64,000 nt of DNA from CAVVJA01 sp963801715. Its GTDB lineage: Bacteria > Actinomycetota > Actinomycetes > Mycobacteriales > Jatrophihabitantaceae. Under the pieces are notes generated by a model. That model had not been told where the DNA came from. It searched no databases and was given only the letters and a program-made list of their open reading frames with translations. Position 1 is the stretch's first letter. The number at the start of each line of letters is the position of its first letter. Where the stretch lies: assembly GCA_963801715.1 (NCBI GenBank), contig CAWDGB010000020.1:62001-126000 (forward strand), given 5' to 3'. A program made the position numbers and the translations under genes. Shown here piece after piece: positions 8,655-17,960 of this stretch.

Positions 8655-9565
8655 GTGACCGCGCCACATCCGCAGATCCGCATCGGCTATGCAGAGCGCT
8701 CCGCCGCTCAGGAGGCCCTCGACGAGCATCTGACCGCCGGACGGCTCGACCCCGACGAGTACGCCGACCGGTACGCCGCGGCTGAGATAGCCCGCACCCA
8801 AGCCGAGCTCGATGCGCTGTTCACCGACCTGCCGGCGCCGCATCCGTCGACTGGGCACTCGACTCTCCCGGTGAACGCCAGCTCTGGCGGCTATCGGCGG
8901 GATTGGTATAGCTACATCCCGGAGTCGTCGGTCGGTCGCATCGCCGCGCTCATTGCCGTGGTCGTGGCCGTGATATTGGTGTTTCCGTTCGCCGTCGCGG
9001 CTGTCGTGCTGTACTTCGTCGTTCTCCCGCGGCTCACGTCTGGCCGACGGTGGGGCTATCCGGGCAGCCCGATGTGGTTGGGCCGGGCGTTCACGACAAT
9101 GGCGCCGATGAGCAGTTCGCCCAGCGGGGCGGACGGATCGTCTGAGCCGCACATCCGCATCGGCAACGACGAGCGCGCTGCCGCCATGCAGGCTTTGGAC
9201 GAGCACCTATCCGCCGGGAGGCTGGAGCCCGACGAATACGGCGACCGGGTCGCGAAGGTCAGCGTGGCGCGCACCCGTGAGGATCTCGAGGTGCTGTTCG
9301 TCGATCTCCCGGAGCCGCATTCGCTGTCGGGCGCGCAGCTAGCGGCGATCAGGCATGCACCAGCTCCGCGCCGGCCGAGCCATCCGATGCCGACCGTGAT
9401 GACCGCGTTTTTGGCGGGCGGGCCGGTGCGATTGTCGTCGCGCTCGCCCCGATCATCGCGCTGGCCCTGTTCTTTGCCACGAGATGGTGGGTGTGGTTCC
9501 TGCTCGTCCCGGCGGTCGCCGTGATCGTTTACGGCGGTCGTGACGAGCGACGCCGCGGCCGATAG
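8655..9565 (+). CDS. Tandem DUF1707 membrane protein, frame broken near 9422
   Basis: DUF1707 (SHOCT-like) domains usually occur once at the N-terminus, before membrane helices. Here two copies lie in one frame: IGYAERSAAQEALDEHLTAG (about residues 9-28) with membrane helices after it, and IGNDERAAAMQALDEHLSAG further on. After TVMTAFLAGG the frame is lost; adding one base in the G-run near 9420-9422 restores AIVVALAPIIALALFF and WWVWFLLVPAVAV, a second membrane segment ending at the TAG at 9563-9565. So the intact gene would be DUF1707-TM-DUF1707-TM, about 300 residues. GTG start 8655 is my best choice. Function unknown. Confidence 0.75.
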
Positions 9566-9571
9566 CCGACG

Positions 9572-10385
9572 GTGCTGCTCGGGGAACGGCCCGTCGTTGG
9601 CGTCCTGCACCCGGGCGCCATGGGCGCCGCATTAGGGCGCGGCCCTCAAGCCCGTTGCCGGTCAGGTCATCTGGGCGGCCGCCGGACGCTCGGACGCCAC
9701 GAGCAAGCGGGCGGAGCTCGCCGATCTCGTCGCTGTCCCGGACGTCGCCGAGCTGGTGGCGCGTAGCGATCTCGTCATCTCGATCTGCCCCCCGCACGCC
9801 GCTCTGGACATTGCTCGCGAGGTGCGGGCCTCCGCTCGCGGCGCTCGTCCTGCCGCGTACCTGGACGCGAACGCGGTGGCGCCGACCACGGTCGCATCGA
9901 TTGCCGAGTTGCTCGGCCGGGAGCGGGTGGTCGACGGCGCGGTCATCGGCGCGCCGGCCTGGCAGCGTGCGGACACGGTGCTGTGGCTGGCCGGCGAGCC
10001 AGCGAAGGAGGTGGCTGCGCTGTTCGCGGCCTCCCCGTTCGATGCCCGGGTGTTGCCCGGTGATCTGGGCTCGGCCAGCGCGCTCAAGGCCTGCTTCGCA
10101 CTGCAGAGCAAGGCACTCCCCACGTTGTGGTGGACCTTGGCGGAGGCAGCGCGCCGGTACGGCGTGGCGGACGCGGTGCGCGCTGAGCTGGCGCGTGACG
10201 GGGTCGATCTGGACGCGGCGCTGGCCGCGTTCGCTCGGCGGGCCGGCGGCAAGGCGTGGCGCTGGTCCGGCGAGATGGACGAGGTGGCAGCGGCCATGGC
10301 CACGGTAGGTCTGCCAGCGGGGTTTGCATCCGCCGCGGCCGAGATCTACCGCCGGCTCACCGCGGACGGCGACCGGTCAGCCTGA
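9572..10385 (+). CDS. NAD(P)-dependent dehydrogenase, 6-phosphogluconate/3-hydroxyisobutyrate type with DUF1932, frame broken near 9635
   Basis: The GTG at 9572 opens VVGVLHPGAMGAALG, a Rossmann dinucleotide-binding start. Removing one G of the GGG at 9635-9637 restores AALKPVAGQVIWAAAGRSD and joins the long C-terminal frame (VISICPPHAALDIAREV, YLDANAVAPTTV, then LGSASALKACFALQSKAL). This is the architecture of NAD-binding dehydrogenases with a DUF1932 C-terminal domain, about 270 residues. Substrate unknown. It starts six bases after the DUF1707 gene and overlaps the convergent inositol-phosphatase gene by nine bases. Confidence 0.8.
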
Positions 10386-11145
10386 TCCGAGCAGCACCGT
10401 CGCCAGATCGTCGACGAGCCGCTTGCTGCCGGCGATGTACCACTGGTGCCCGTTGGCCGGCACGACAGCGATGTCGCCACCCGCCGCGGCCACGAGAGCC
10501 GCGCCGGGCAGCCAGTCCCAGGGCAGGCAGTCGTGCTGGAGGAAGCCGCCAAGCCGACCATCGGCTACCCAGGCCAGCTCGATCGAACCCGAGCCGTAGG
10601 TGCGTACCGTGCCGGCGCGTCGCAGCGCACGTAACAGCGGTTCCCGCACCGAGTCGTCCGGCATGGTCGTGGGGTGCAGGTAACTTGCCACCGCCGCCTC
10701 GACGAGCGGCCGGTCGGCGATGGGCGACACCGGGTTCTCCGTTGCGAGTCGTCGGCCTCCCTGGACCACCGGACCACAGGTCGTCCGCGGCCGGATGGTA
10801 GACGGCGCCGAGCAAGGGCTCACCGGCGTCGGTGAGACCCACAGCACTACACCACAGGGTGACGCCGGTCGCGTAGTTGTAGGTGCCGTCGATGGGGTCG
10901 ACAAACCATGTCCGGCGGCCTGGTTGCGAGCTCCCCTCCTCGGCGACGATGCCGTCCTCCGGGCGGGCCGCGCGCAACCCGTTGACGATCAGCGCCTCAG
11001 CGGCGTGATCGGCTGGGGTCACGAGGTCAGTGACGGACGTCTTGCGCGAGGACTGCACTCCGGAGCGTCGCATGTCGGCGGCCAATGCCCCGGCCGCCCG
11101 CACGAGATTCGACGCCAGCGCCAGATCGTCAGGCTCGTCGGTCAC
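10377..11145 (-). CDS. Inositol-monophosphatase family protein, frame broken near 10767
   Basis: Mg-dependent sugar-phosphate phosphatase family (inositol-1-phosphatase, histidinol-phosphatase and CysQ belong here). Metal motifs VAEEGS and DPIDGTYNYATG are in the first frame; after DLWSG the family pattern VQGGRRLATENPVSP and the C-terminal WDWLPGAALVAAAGG continue in the next frame. Removing one base at about 10767 gives about 255 residues, normal length. GTG or ATG start at 11145. It is convergent with the dehydrogenase. The break is probably a one-base insertion error. The exact substrate cannot be told from sequence. Confidence 0.83.
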
Positions 11146-11239
11146 CGATCAACACTAGAGCGTCCGTTGCCGTGATCTTGGCGGCCGAACGCGGGTGTTC
11201 CGCGCCGGACGGCAGCGGCTCCCGCGTAGCGTTACGACG

Positions 11240-11470
11240 ATGACGACCCCGCCCACGCCGCCCGTGCCGTCACCCCCGCCCGTCCCCTCACCGGTGCCCG
11301 GACCGGAACCCGGTCCGCCCGCACCGCCCATGCCCGAGCCGACGCCACCTTCGCCGTCGCCTGTTCCGCCGCCGACGCCAGACCCGGGGCCGACGCCCGG
11401 TCCAGGGCCCGGGCCGATACCGGGACCGGAGCCTGGACCGCTGCCCGCGATCAACCGTCCCGACCGGTGA
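11240..11470 (+). CDS. Possible small Pro-rich protein upstream of mqnA
   Basis: An ATG at 11240 opens 76 codons of almost pure Pro, Ser, Gly and acidic residues (MTTPPTPPVPSPPPVPS), ending in a TGA that overlaps the GTG of mqnA (GTGA). The overlap is the kind used for translational coupling, which favours a real gene, but Pro-rich frames arise easily in GC-rich DNA and there is no domain, signal peptide or clear ribosome site. Treat as tentative. Confidence 0.35.
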   Translation: MTTPPTPPVPSPPPVPSPVPGPEPGPPAPPMPEPTPPSPSPVPPPTPDPGPTPGPGPGPIPGPEPGPLPAINRPDR

Positions 11471-12306
11471 CATCCGCGCGGCCTCGCGTCGGACACATCC
11501 AGTTCCTGAATTGCCTGCCGATCTACTGGGGACTGGTGCGTTCGGGCGCGCTGCTCGACGTCGAGTTGACCAAAGACACGCCGGATCGGCTCAACGACGC
11601 GCTCGTTCGGGGAGATCTCGACATCGGCCCGATTTCGCTGCTGGAGTACTTGCGAAACGCGGACGAGCTGTTGCTCCTGCCCGATCTGGCCGTGGGGTCC
11701 GACGGGCCAGTACTGTCGGTCAATCTCGTCTCGCAGGTGCCGCTTGCGGCGCTGGATGGGGGTCGGGTCGCGCTCGGCTCCACTTCGCGGACCTCCGTCC
11801 TGCTCGCCCGCATGTGGCTCGCGGAAGTGCATGGCGTCCACCCGGAGTACTTCGTCTGTCCCCCAGACCTCACGGCCATGTTGCTCGAGGCGGACGCTGG
11901 CGTGCTCATTGGCGACGCCGCGCTACGCGCGACGTACGACGCGCCAAGGACCGGCCTCGCGGTGCACGACCTGGGGGAGGTGTGGCGCCAGTGGACCGGG
12001 CTGCCCATGGTGTTCGCGGTCTGGGCTGTTCGTCGCTCCTACGCCGTCGCCAACCCGGGCTTGGTCAAGGACGTCCATACCGCGTTCGTGCGCAGCCGCG
12101 ACGAGGCGCTCGGGCATGTGGACGCCGTCGCTCTGCAAGCTGCGCGCTGGGAGGTGTTCGACGCTCGAACCCTTGCCACTTACTTCCGCACGCTGGACTT
12201 CCGGCTCGGTGAACGCCAGCTGGCCGGGCTCTCCGAGTTCGCGCGCCGGGCGGCCTCGGTTGGCGCAGTAGCGACGGAAGTGACACCGGCGTTCGCCGAG
12301 GTATGA
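11467..12306 (+). CDS. mqnA: Chorismate dehydratase MqnA
   Basis: First committed enzyme of the futalosine route: chorismate to 3-[(1-carboxyvinyl)oxy]benzoate. 279 residues, GTG start at 11467. Family features are RVGHIQFLNCLPIYWGL at the N-terminus, GDLDIGPISLLEYL, LVSQVPLAALDGGRVALGSTSRTS, LLEADAGVLIGDAAL and WTGLPMVFAVWAV, a periplasmic-binding-protein-like fold. It is preceded by a tiny Pro-rich frame and ends within the start of the exonuclease gene. Confidence 0.95.
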   Translation: MTSARPRVGHIQFLNCLPIYWGLVRSGALLDVELTKDTPDRLNDALVRGDLDIGPISLLEYLRNADELLLLPDLAVGSDGPVLSVNLVSQVPLAALDGGRVALGSTSRTSVLLARMWLAEVHGVHPEYFVCPPDLTAMLLEADAGVLIGDAALRATYDAPRTGLAVHDLGEVWRQWTGLPMVFAVWAVRRSYAVANPGLVKDVHTAFVRSRDEALGHVDAVALQAARWEVFDARTLATYFRTLDFRLGERQLAGLSEFARRAASVGAVATEVTPAFAEV

Positions 12307-13406
12307 CCGACACCGGTTGTCAGACGGGGGAGGAGACTGAAGCAGTGGCACCGCCGAGTCGCGCCGAGCAGGATCGGGTGGTGCTCGCGGTGGACGGCAA
12401 CTCACTGGTGCACCGCAGCTACCACTCCCAGGCCGGCACCGGTCTGCACGGCGCCGACGGTGACCCGATCTGGGCCGTGCGGGGCCTGCTCACGCAACTG
12501 GTTGCCGCTGTCGATCGCTTCCAACCGGATGTCGTGGTCGTCGGCTTCGACGATCCGGATGTGAGCTGGCGTCGCGAGAAATGGCCGCAGTACAAGGCAA
12601 ATCGCTCCGACAAGTTGCCGACACTTGTGCGCCAGCTCGAGGTCGCCGCGGAAGTACTGCGAGGTCTTGGCGTTGGCGTTATCGTCCCCGCCGGTCTGGA
12701 GGCCGACGACGTGTTGGCCTCCGCCGCTCGAGCCGTCGCCGCATCCGGCGGCACCACTGTGATCGTTACGTCCGATCGGGACGCCTTCGCACTCATCGAC
12801 GCGGACACGCACGTGCTGCGCATCATCAACGGTGGCGTCGAGTGTTCGCCGCTGATCACCGCCGAGCGGCTGGTCTTGCTTCTCGGAGTCCGGCCCGATC
12901 AGTATCGGGACTTCGCCGCGTTACGAGGTGATCCGTCAGACAACCTGCCCGGAGTGCGGGGGATCGGGGCCAAGACCGCCGCCCGGATCCTCGCCGAGTT
13001 GGGCTCGGCGGCGACCGCCTTCGCGGTGCCCGATGAGGTGGCGCGTTCCCTGGGATCGTCCGTGGCGGATCGGCTCCAGGCGCCGGACGCACGCGCAACC
13101 TGGGAGCTCAACCGGCGGGTGATGGCGATGCGGGATGACGTCCCGATCGACGTTGCCGCGCTGCCTACCCTGCCACTGCTGCCGGCCGCCGTGCGAGCCA
13201 CCTTTGACGCGATGCAGTTGCGCTGGACGACGGCCGAGGCACTGCGCGTCTTGTGCGGTGAGCCAGGCCCCGTCACCGACGAGCGTCGGCAAGCGTGGGA
13301 TAACGTGCCGCCCGACGCCGTCAGCTGGGCACCTCGTCCGGGTCCGATCGTGCGCCGCAAGGTGCGGGACGCCGTCGCTGCCAACCAGCTGGCGCTGTTC
13401 GACTGA
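12303..13406 (+). CDS. 5'-3' exonuclease / flap-endonuclease domain protein
   Basis: 367 residues resembling the N-terminal 5'-nuclease of DNA polymerase I but without polymerase. It has AVDGNSLVHRSYHSQ, VVGFDDPDVSWRREKWPQYKANR, EADDVLASAARA, VTSDRDAFALID, then the helix-hairpin-helix RGDPSDNLPGVRGIGAKTAARIL. These Asp clusters bind the catalytic metals. Likely removes RNA primers or flaps. It starts by an ATGA-type overlap with mqnA, so it travels with the menaquinone operon without an obvious metabolic link. Confidence 0.9.
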   Translation: MTDTGCQTGEETEAVAPPSRAEQDRVVLAVDGNSLVHRSYHSQAGTGLHGADGDPIWAVRGLLTQLVAAVDRFQPDVVVVGFDDPDVSWRREKWPQYKANRSDKLPTLVRQLEVAAEVLRGLGVGVIVPAGLEADDVLASAARAVAASGGTTVIVTSDRDAFALIDADTHVLRIINGGVECSPLITAERLVLLLGVRPDQYRDFAALRGDPSDNLPGVRGIGAKTAARILAELGSAATAFAVPDEVARSLGSSVADRLQAPDARATWELNRRVMAMRDDVPIDVAALPTLPLLPAAVRATFDAMQLRWTTAEALRVLCGEPGPVTDERRQAWDNVPPDAVSWAPRPGPIVRRKVRDAVAANQLALFD

Positions 13407-13463
13407 GCGGGCGTCGAGCTCCTGGCCTTGCTCGGATTACCCGACTGCTTCACGCTGAAGCGT

Positions 13464-14246
13464 GTGTACCGTGCAGCCGACCTGCTCGCTGCGTATGACG
13501 AGCAACTGCGCGGCCGGGCCGAGTCCGACCCTGCTGTCGAGACGGACTCTGACGGGCCGCTCGTGCGCGTCCACTATCGCCATCGCGGGTTTGTCGGCTA
13601 TCGCAGCCTCGAGGGTCTAAGTGATCAGCAGTTGGACGCGCTGATCGACCGGCAGATCGCACACTTCGCCGATCGTGGTCAGGCCTTCGAATGGAAGACG
13701 CGCGGGCACGACTGGCCGTCCGACCTGCCCGAACGGCTGCGAGCCCGTGGTTTCGAGCCCGAGCCTCGCGAGACGGTTCTGATCGGAGTGGCCGCCCAGA
13801 TGGCAACCGACCTGGTGCTTCCCGACGGCATCACGCTCCGTTCGGTCTGGGCCGACGAGGACATGCGGCGCGTCGCGGCGATGGAGTCGTCGGTATGGGG
13901 TGCGGACTGGAGCTGGCTCGCGGACGAGCTCATCGGCCTCGTCGCCGGTGGCCACACCGAGGTTCTGGTCGCCGAGACCGACGAGGAGGTCGTGTCGGCG
14001 GGATGGATCGTCTACAAGCCGGGCACCGACTTCGCCGGCATCTGGGGCGGCTCGACCCTGAAGGCCTGGCGCGGCCGAGGGATCTATCGCACCCTGGTCG
14101 CCCGGCGGGCGCAGTTGGCCGTCGGTCTCGGCTATCGCTTCCTGCAGGTGGACGCGTCGGATGACAGCCGCCCGATCCTGGAGCGCCTCGGGTTCGTAGC
14201 GGTGACAACCACCACGCCGTACGTCTGGACGCCACCCGCGTCCTAG
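13464..14246 (+). CDS. GNAT-family N-acetyltransferase
   Basis: About 260 residues from the GTG at 13464 (VYRAADLLAAYDEQLRG); a TTG at 13428 is an alternative. The C-terminal half carries the GNAT core: EVLVAETDEEVVSAGWIVY, then GGSTLKAWRGRGIYRTLVARRAQ (acetyl-CoA loop R-G-x-G-I/Y) and LQVDASDDSRPILERLGF. The N-terminal half is a family-specific extension. The acceptor is unknown. Confidence 0.85.
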   Translation: MYRAADLLAAYDEQLRGRAESDPAVETDSDGPLVRVHYRHRGFVGYRSLEGLSDQQLDALIDRQIAHFADRGQAFEWKTRGHDWPSDLPERLRARGFEPEPRETVLIGVAAQMATDLVLPDGITLRSVWADEDMRRVAAMESSVWGADWSWLADELIGLVAGGHTEVLVAETDEEVVSAGWIVYKPGTDFAGIWGGSTLKAWRGRGIYRTLVARRAQLAVGLGYRFLQVDASDDSRPILERLGFVAVTTTTPYVWTPPAS

Positions 14247-14295
14247 CTCGATGCCGAGCTCGTCGCCCGTTGCTCGGGCGTTAGTGTCGGCGGAC

Positions 14296-15070
14296 GTGAC
14301 CATTCGCCCAGTGCGTGTCGCCCTCCAGCTTCAGCAGCAGCATGCCGACTACCCCGCCATCCGGGATGCAGTGCACGAGGCCGAAGATCTCGGCGCTGAC
14401 ATCGTGTTCAACTGGGATCACTTCTATCCCGCTGTACGGCCCGGATGACGACAAGCATCTGGAGTGCTGGACGATGCTCGGCGCGTGGGCCGAGCAGACC
14501 AGCCGGGTGCAGATCGGCGCGCTCGTCACGTGTAACAGCTACCGCAACCCCGATCTGCTCGCCGACATGGCCCGAACCGTCGACAACATCAGCAACGGGC
14601 GGTTGATCTTCGGCATCGGCGCGGGCTGGTTCCAGCGCGACTACGACGAGTACGGATACGCGTTCGGCACCGCCGGCAGCCGACTGGATGCGCTCGCCGA
14701 AGCGCTGCCTCGCGTCCAGCGCCGCTGGTCGAGACTGAACCCGCCGCCGACTCGCCAGATCCCAGTCCTGATCGGCGGTGGTGGCGAGCGCAAGACGCTG
14801 CGACTGGTCGCTGCGCATGCCGACATCTGGCACAGCTTCGGCGACGTCGGGACGGTGCGGCACAAGTCGGCGGTCCTGGCCGAGCATTGTGCTGATGTTG
14901 GCCGCGACCCGGCCGAGATCGAACGGTCGGTCGGCGTCCAGGGTGATCCGGACCGCACCGGCCCGGCGTTACTCGACGCTGGCATAACTTTGTTCACGGT
15001 TGGCGTCGGCGGACCACGGTACGACCTGGGCGGCCTTCGCCGTTGGGTCGCCTGGCGCGACTCCTTGTAG
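14296..15070 (+). CDS. LLM-class F420-dependent oxidoreductase, frame broken near 14429
   Basis: Luciferase-like TIM-barrel enzyme that normally uses coenzyme F420. Its N-terminus VTIRPVRVALQLQQQHADYP runs to DIVFNWDHFYP, and then LYGPDDDKHLECWTMLGAWA continues one frame over. Removing one C at 14428-14430 restores about 257 residues with FGIGAGWFQRDYDEYGY and the flavin-type IPVLIGGGGERKTLR. The GTG at 14284 is an alternative start. It sits between the GNAT gene and mqnC; the substrate is unknown. Confidence 0.82.
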
Positions 15071-15093
15071 CCGTCGGCCGTACCCTGGTCGCT

Positions 15094-16263
15094 ATGCCAG
15101 CACAGACTGCACGGCTGCTCGAGCATGCGGCGGACGGTGGCCGGATCAGTCCCGACGAGGCGCTCCTCCTGTATACCGACGCGCCGCTGCATGCTCTGGG
15201 GCAGGCCGCCGATGCGGTACGCCGGCGGCGGTACCCGGACAACATCGCGACGTACATCATCGACCGCAACATCAACTACACCAACGTCTGCGTGACTGCG
15301 TGCAAGTTCTGCGCTTTCTACCGCGCCCCGCGACACGACGAGGGCTGGACGCATTCGGTCGATGAGATTCTGCGCAGGTGTGGGGAAGCCGTGGAACTCG
15401 GCGCAACCCAGATCATGCTGCAGGGCGGCCATTCGCCGGAACTCGGCATCGAGTGGTACGAGGAGACGTTCGCGGCCATCAAGGCGGCCTACCCACAGCT
15501 GACCCTGCATTCCCTCGGCGGATCCGAGGTCATGCACATCTCGCGCACGTCCGATCTCGATGTCCCCGCGGTCATCGCGCGACTTCATCGGGCCGGGCTG
15601 GACAGCTTCGCCGGGGCGGGTGCCGAGATTCTCGTCGCCCGACCGCGCACCGCGATCGCCCCGTTGAAGGAGTCGGGCGAGGCCTGGCTGGCGATCATGG
15701 CGGCTGCGCACGAGCAGGGTGTCGAATCGACGGCCACGTTCATGATGGGTACGGGCGAGACCAACGCCGAGCGCATCGAGCATTTGCGGATGATCCGCGA
15801 TGTCCAGGATCGCACCGGTGGTTTCCGCTCCTTCATCCCCTGGACGTATCAGCCCGAAAACAACCATCTGAAGGGGCGGACGCAGGCGACGAGCATTGAG
15901 TATCTGCGCCTGGTCGCCGTCGCCCGGCTGTTCTTCGACAACATCAATCACCTTCAGGGGTCATGGCTGACCACGGGAAAGGACATCGGCCAGTTGACCT
16001 TGCACTTCGGCGCCGACGACCTCGGTTCGGTAATGCTCGAGGAGAACGTCGTGTCGTCGGCCGGTGCGCGGCATCGCAGCAACCGTACCGAGCTCATCGA
16101 GCTGATCCGCGGGGCCGGGCGGATCCCGGCTCAGCGCGACACCTTGTACCGTCACCTCGTCGTGCACGAGGATCCCGCGCTCGACCCGGTCGACCCCCGC
16201 GTCCATTCGCACTTCTCCTCGACCGCGCTGCCCCTCGTGCCAGCGCAACGGGCCGCGAGCTAG
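15094..16263 (+). CDS. mqnC: Cyclic dehypoxanthine futalosine synthase MqnC (radical SAM)
   Basis: Radical-SAM enzyme that cyclises dehypoxanthine futalosine. 389 residues from the ATG at 15094. The iron-sulfur cysteines are Cys66-Cys70-Cys73 (NVCVTACKFCAFYR). Family markers are IMLQGGHSPELGIEWYEETF, SLGGSEVMHISRTSD, SFAGAGAEIL, FMMGTGETNAERIEHL and SFIPWTYQPENNHL. It forms the third catalytic step with mqnA and mqnE in this window. Confidence 0.95.
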   Translation: MPAQTARLLEHAADGGRISPDEALLLYTDAPLHALGQAADAVRRRRYPDNIATYIIDRNINYTNVCVTACKFCAFYRAPRHDEGWTHSVDEILRRCGEAVELGATQIMLQGGHSPELGIEWYEETFAAIKAAYPQLTLHSLGGSEVMHISRTSDLDVPAVIARLHRAGLDSFAGAGAEILVARPRTAIAPLKESGEAWLAIMAAAHEQGVESTATFMMGTGETNAERIEHLRMIRDVQDRTGGFRSFIPWTYQPENNHLKGRTQATSIEYLRLVAVARLFFDNINHLQGSWLTTGKDIGQLTLHFGADDLGSVMLEENVVSSAGARHRSNRTELIELIRGAGRIPAQRDTLYRHLVVHEDPALDPVDPRVHSHFSSTALPLVPAQRAAS

Positions 16264-16278
16264 CAGCCACCAACGGCC

Positions 16279-17184
16279 ATGTCCCTAGCTGTCGCGATTC
16301 CGTGCGGGATCGCTGCCGCGGTGGCCTACGGCGGGGCAACGGCCGTCCAACACTCGGCGGCGCACACCGGCACTGGTGAGGCGGACGCTGTCGGTCTGTT
16401 GCGGCTGCTGACCAGTGCCCGATGGTGGCTATCCGTCGCTGGGGACGGGGTCGGCCTGCTGCTCCAGGTGGTCGCGCTTGCCACCGGGCCAGTCGTGCTC
16501 ATCCAACCGCTACTGGTCCTCGCCCTGCCGGTATCGCTGATCGTCGGCTTTCTGATCGGCGGCCCGCGGCCGCGCGGCGCGGACTACGGCGCGTGTGCGT
16601 CGATCATCGCCGGCCTCGCGGTGTTCTTCGTCCTCGTTGGCGACCCGGGCGACGGCGAGCCGCTCCGTCCCGGCGCGGCCCTCGTCACTATCCTGATCGG
16701 GCTCGCGGTCGGCGCGGCCATCCTGCTCGCCGTCCGCGGCCGTCGGCCAGCGATCCGCGCCGTCGGGTACGGCTGCGTGGCAGGCGGTTTCTTCGGGATG
16801 GTTGGCGTCATGATCAACACAGTGGCTCAGACGTTCGACGCCAGGTCCTGGAATGGCTTCGCCCACCCGGACGGGCTGGTTCCGCTGATCGGGGGGCTGG
16901 CGCTGGGCGCCTTGGGTTTCACTCTCACCCAGATCTCGTTCCAGATCGGTGCTCTTGGTGCGAGCTTCCCCGCGAATGAGTCCACGGCTCCGCTCGTCGC
17001 GGTTCTGCTCGGCGCCGTCCTGCTGCACGAAGAGGTGCCCCTGTCGCCGTTGTATGTCATCGGTTACGTGCTCTGTTTCGCTGCCATCGTTTACGGCACG
17101 ATTCGGCTCGCCAACTCGCCGTCCCTCGAGCATGCTCCGGAGTCGTCAGATGCTGGGCCGCTTGCTGAGACGGGGCGCGGGTGA
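16279..17184 (+). CDS. DMT-superfamily-like integral membrane protein
   Basis: 301 residues with about ten hydrophobic helices and repeated GxxxG-rich segments, resembling drug/metabolite (EamA/DMT) transporters or the related magnesium-transporter-like families. Examples are VAIPCGIAAAVAYGGATAVQHSAA near the start and STAPLVAVLLGAVLLHEEVPLSP near the end, the latter a typical DMT C-terminal repeat. Its TGA overlaps the menG GTG. Cargo unknown; location in the menaquinone operon is suggestive only. Confidence 0.78.
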   Translation: MSLAVAIPCGIAAAVAYGGATAVQHSAAHTGTGEADAVGLLRLLTSARWWLSVAGDGVGLLLQVVALATGPVVLIQPLLVLALPVSLIVGFLIGGPRPRGADYGACASIIAGLAVFFVLVGDPGDGEPLRPGAALVTILIGLAVGAAILLAVRGRRPAIRAVGYGCVAGGFFGMVGVMINTVAQTFDARSWNGFAHPDGLVPLIGGLALGALGFTLTQISFQIGALGASFPANESTAPLVAVLLGAVLLHEEVPLSPLYVIGYVLCFAAIVYGTIRLANSPSLEHAPESSDAGPLAETGRG

Positions 17185-17885
17185 ATCGCGCCACGCTGGA
17201 CAAGAAGCCGATCGAGGTCGCCTCGATGTTCGACGGCGTTGCCCGTCGCTACGACATCACGAATACCGTGATGTCACTTGGCTTGGACCGGTTGTGGCGG
17301 CGCCGCACTCGGCAGGCCATTGAGCCACAACCGGGGGAACGGATCCTCGACCTGGCGGCCGGAACCGGCGTTTCCACCGCCGAGCTCGCTGACCGTACCT
17401 CGTGCCGACCCGTTGCCTGCGATTTCTCGCTAGGCATGCTGCGCGCCGGGCGGGCCCGCAGGAACCGGCGCAAGGTCCCGTTCGTCGCTGGCGACGCGCT
17501 GCACCTGCCGTTTCCGGACGGTGCATTCGACGCGGTCACGATCACCTTCGGGCTGCGCAACGTCGCCGATCCCGATGCCGCGTTGCGCGAGATGGCTCGG
17601 GTGGTGCGGCCCGGTGGCCGGCTCGTCGTCTGCGAGTTCAGCCGGCCGAGGTTGGCGCCGTTTCGCTTCGTCTACACCCGCTACCTGCTCACCGCCCTGC
17701 CGCTGATCGCGCGCGTCTTGTCGTCCAACGCTGACGCGTATTACTACTTGGCGGAATCCATCCGGGCGTGGCCGCACCAGGAAGAACTGGCGCAGCGCAT
17801 CGACGCCAACGGATGGACCGATGTGCGGTGGCGCAACCTGACCGGCGGGGCCGTCGCACTGCACCACGCACACCGGATAGCGTGA
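17181..17885 (+). CDS. menG: Demethylmenaquinone methyltransferase (MenG/UbiE)
   Basis: Final step of menaquinone synthesis: SAM-dependent C-methylation. 234 residues, GTG start overlapping the previous stop. Signatures are the N-terminal VASMFDGVARRYDITNTVMSLG, the SAM motif ILDLAAGTGVSTAELA, LHLPFPDGAFDAVTITFGLRNVADPDAALREMARVVRPGG and the C-terminal LTGGAVALHHAHRI. It closes the futalosine gene set. Confidence 0.95.
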   Translation: MNRATLDKKPIEVASMFDGVARRYDITNTVMSLGLDRLWRRRTRQAIEPQPGERILDLAAGTGVSTAELADRTSCRPVACDFSLGMLRAGRARRNRRKVPFVAGDALHLPFPDGAFDAVTITFGLRNVADPDAALREMARVVRPGGRLVVCEFSRPRLAPFRFVYTRYLLTALPLIARVLSSNADAYYYLAESIRAWPHQEELAQRIDANGWTDVRWRNLTGGAVALHHAHRIA

Positions 17886-17960
17886 GCGCGGCGGCCCTAA
17901 CCCGGTGCCGCTATCCCCGCGGATCGATGATCCCTCCCCTCGTATGGAGAAAGGACTCGC

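Noticed and set aside
9056..9610. Minus-strand frame of 184 codons opposite the DUF1707 gene
   Set aside because: It overlaps coding sequence that clearly encodes DUF1707 domains on the plus strand.
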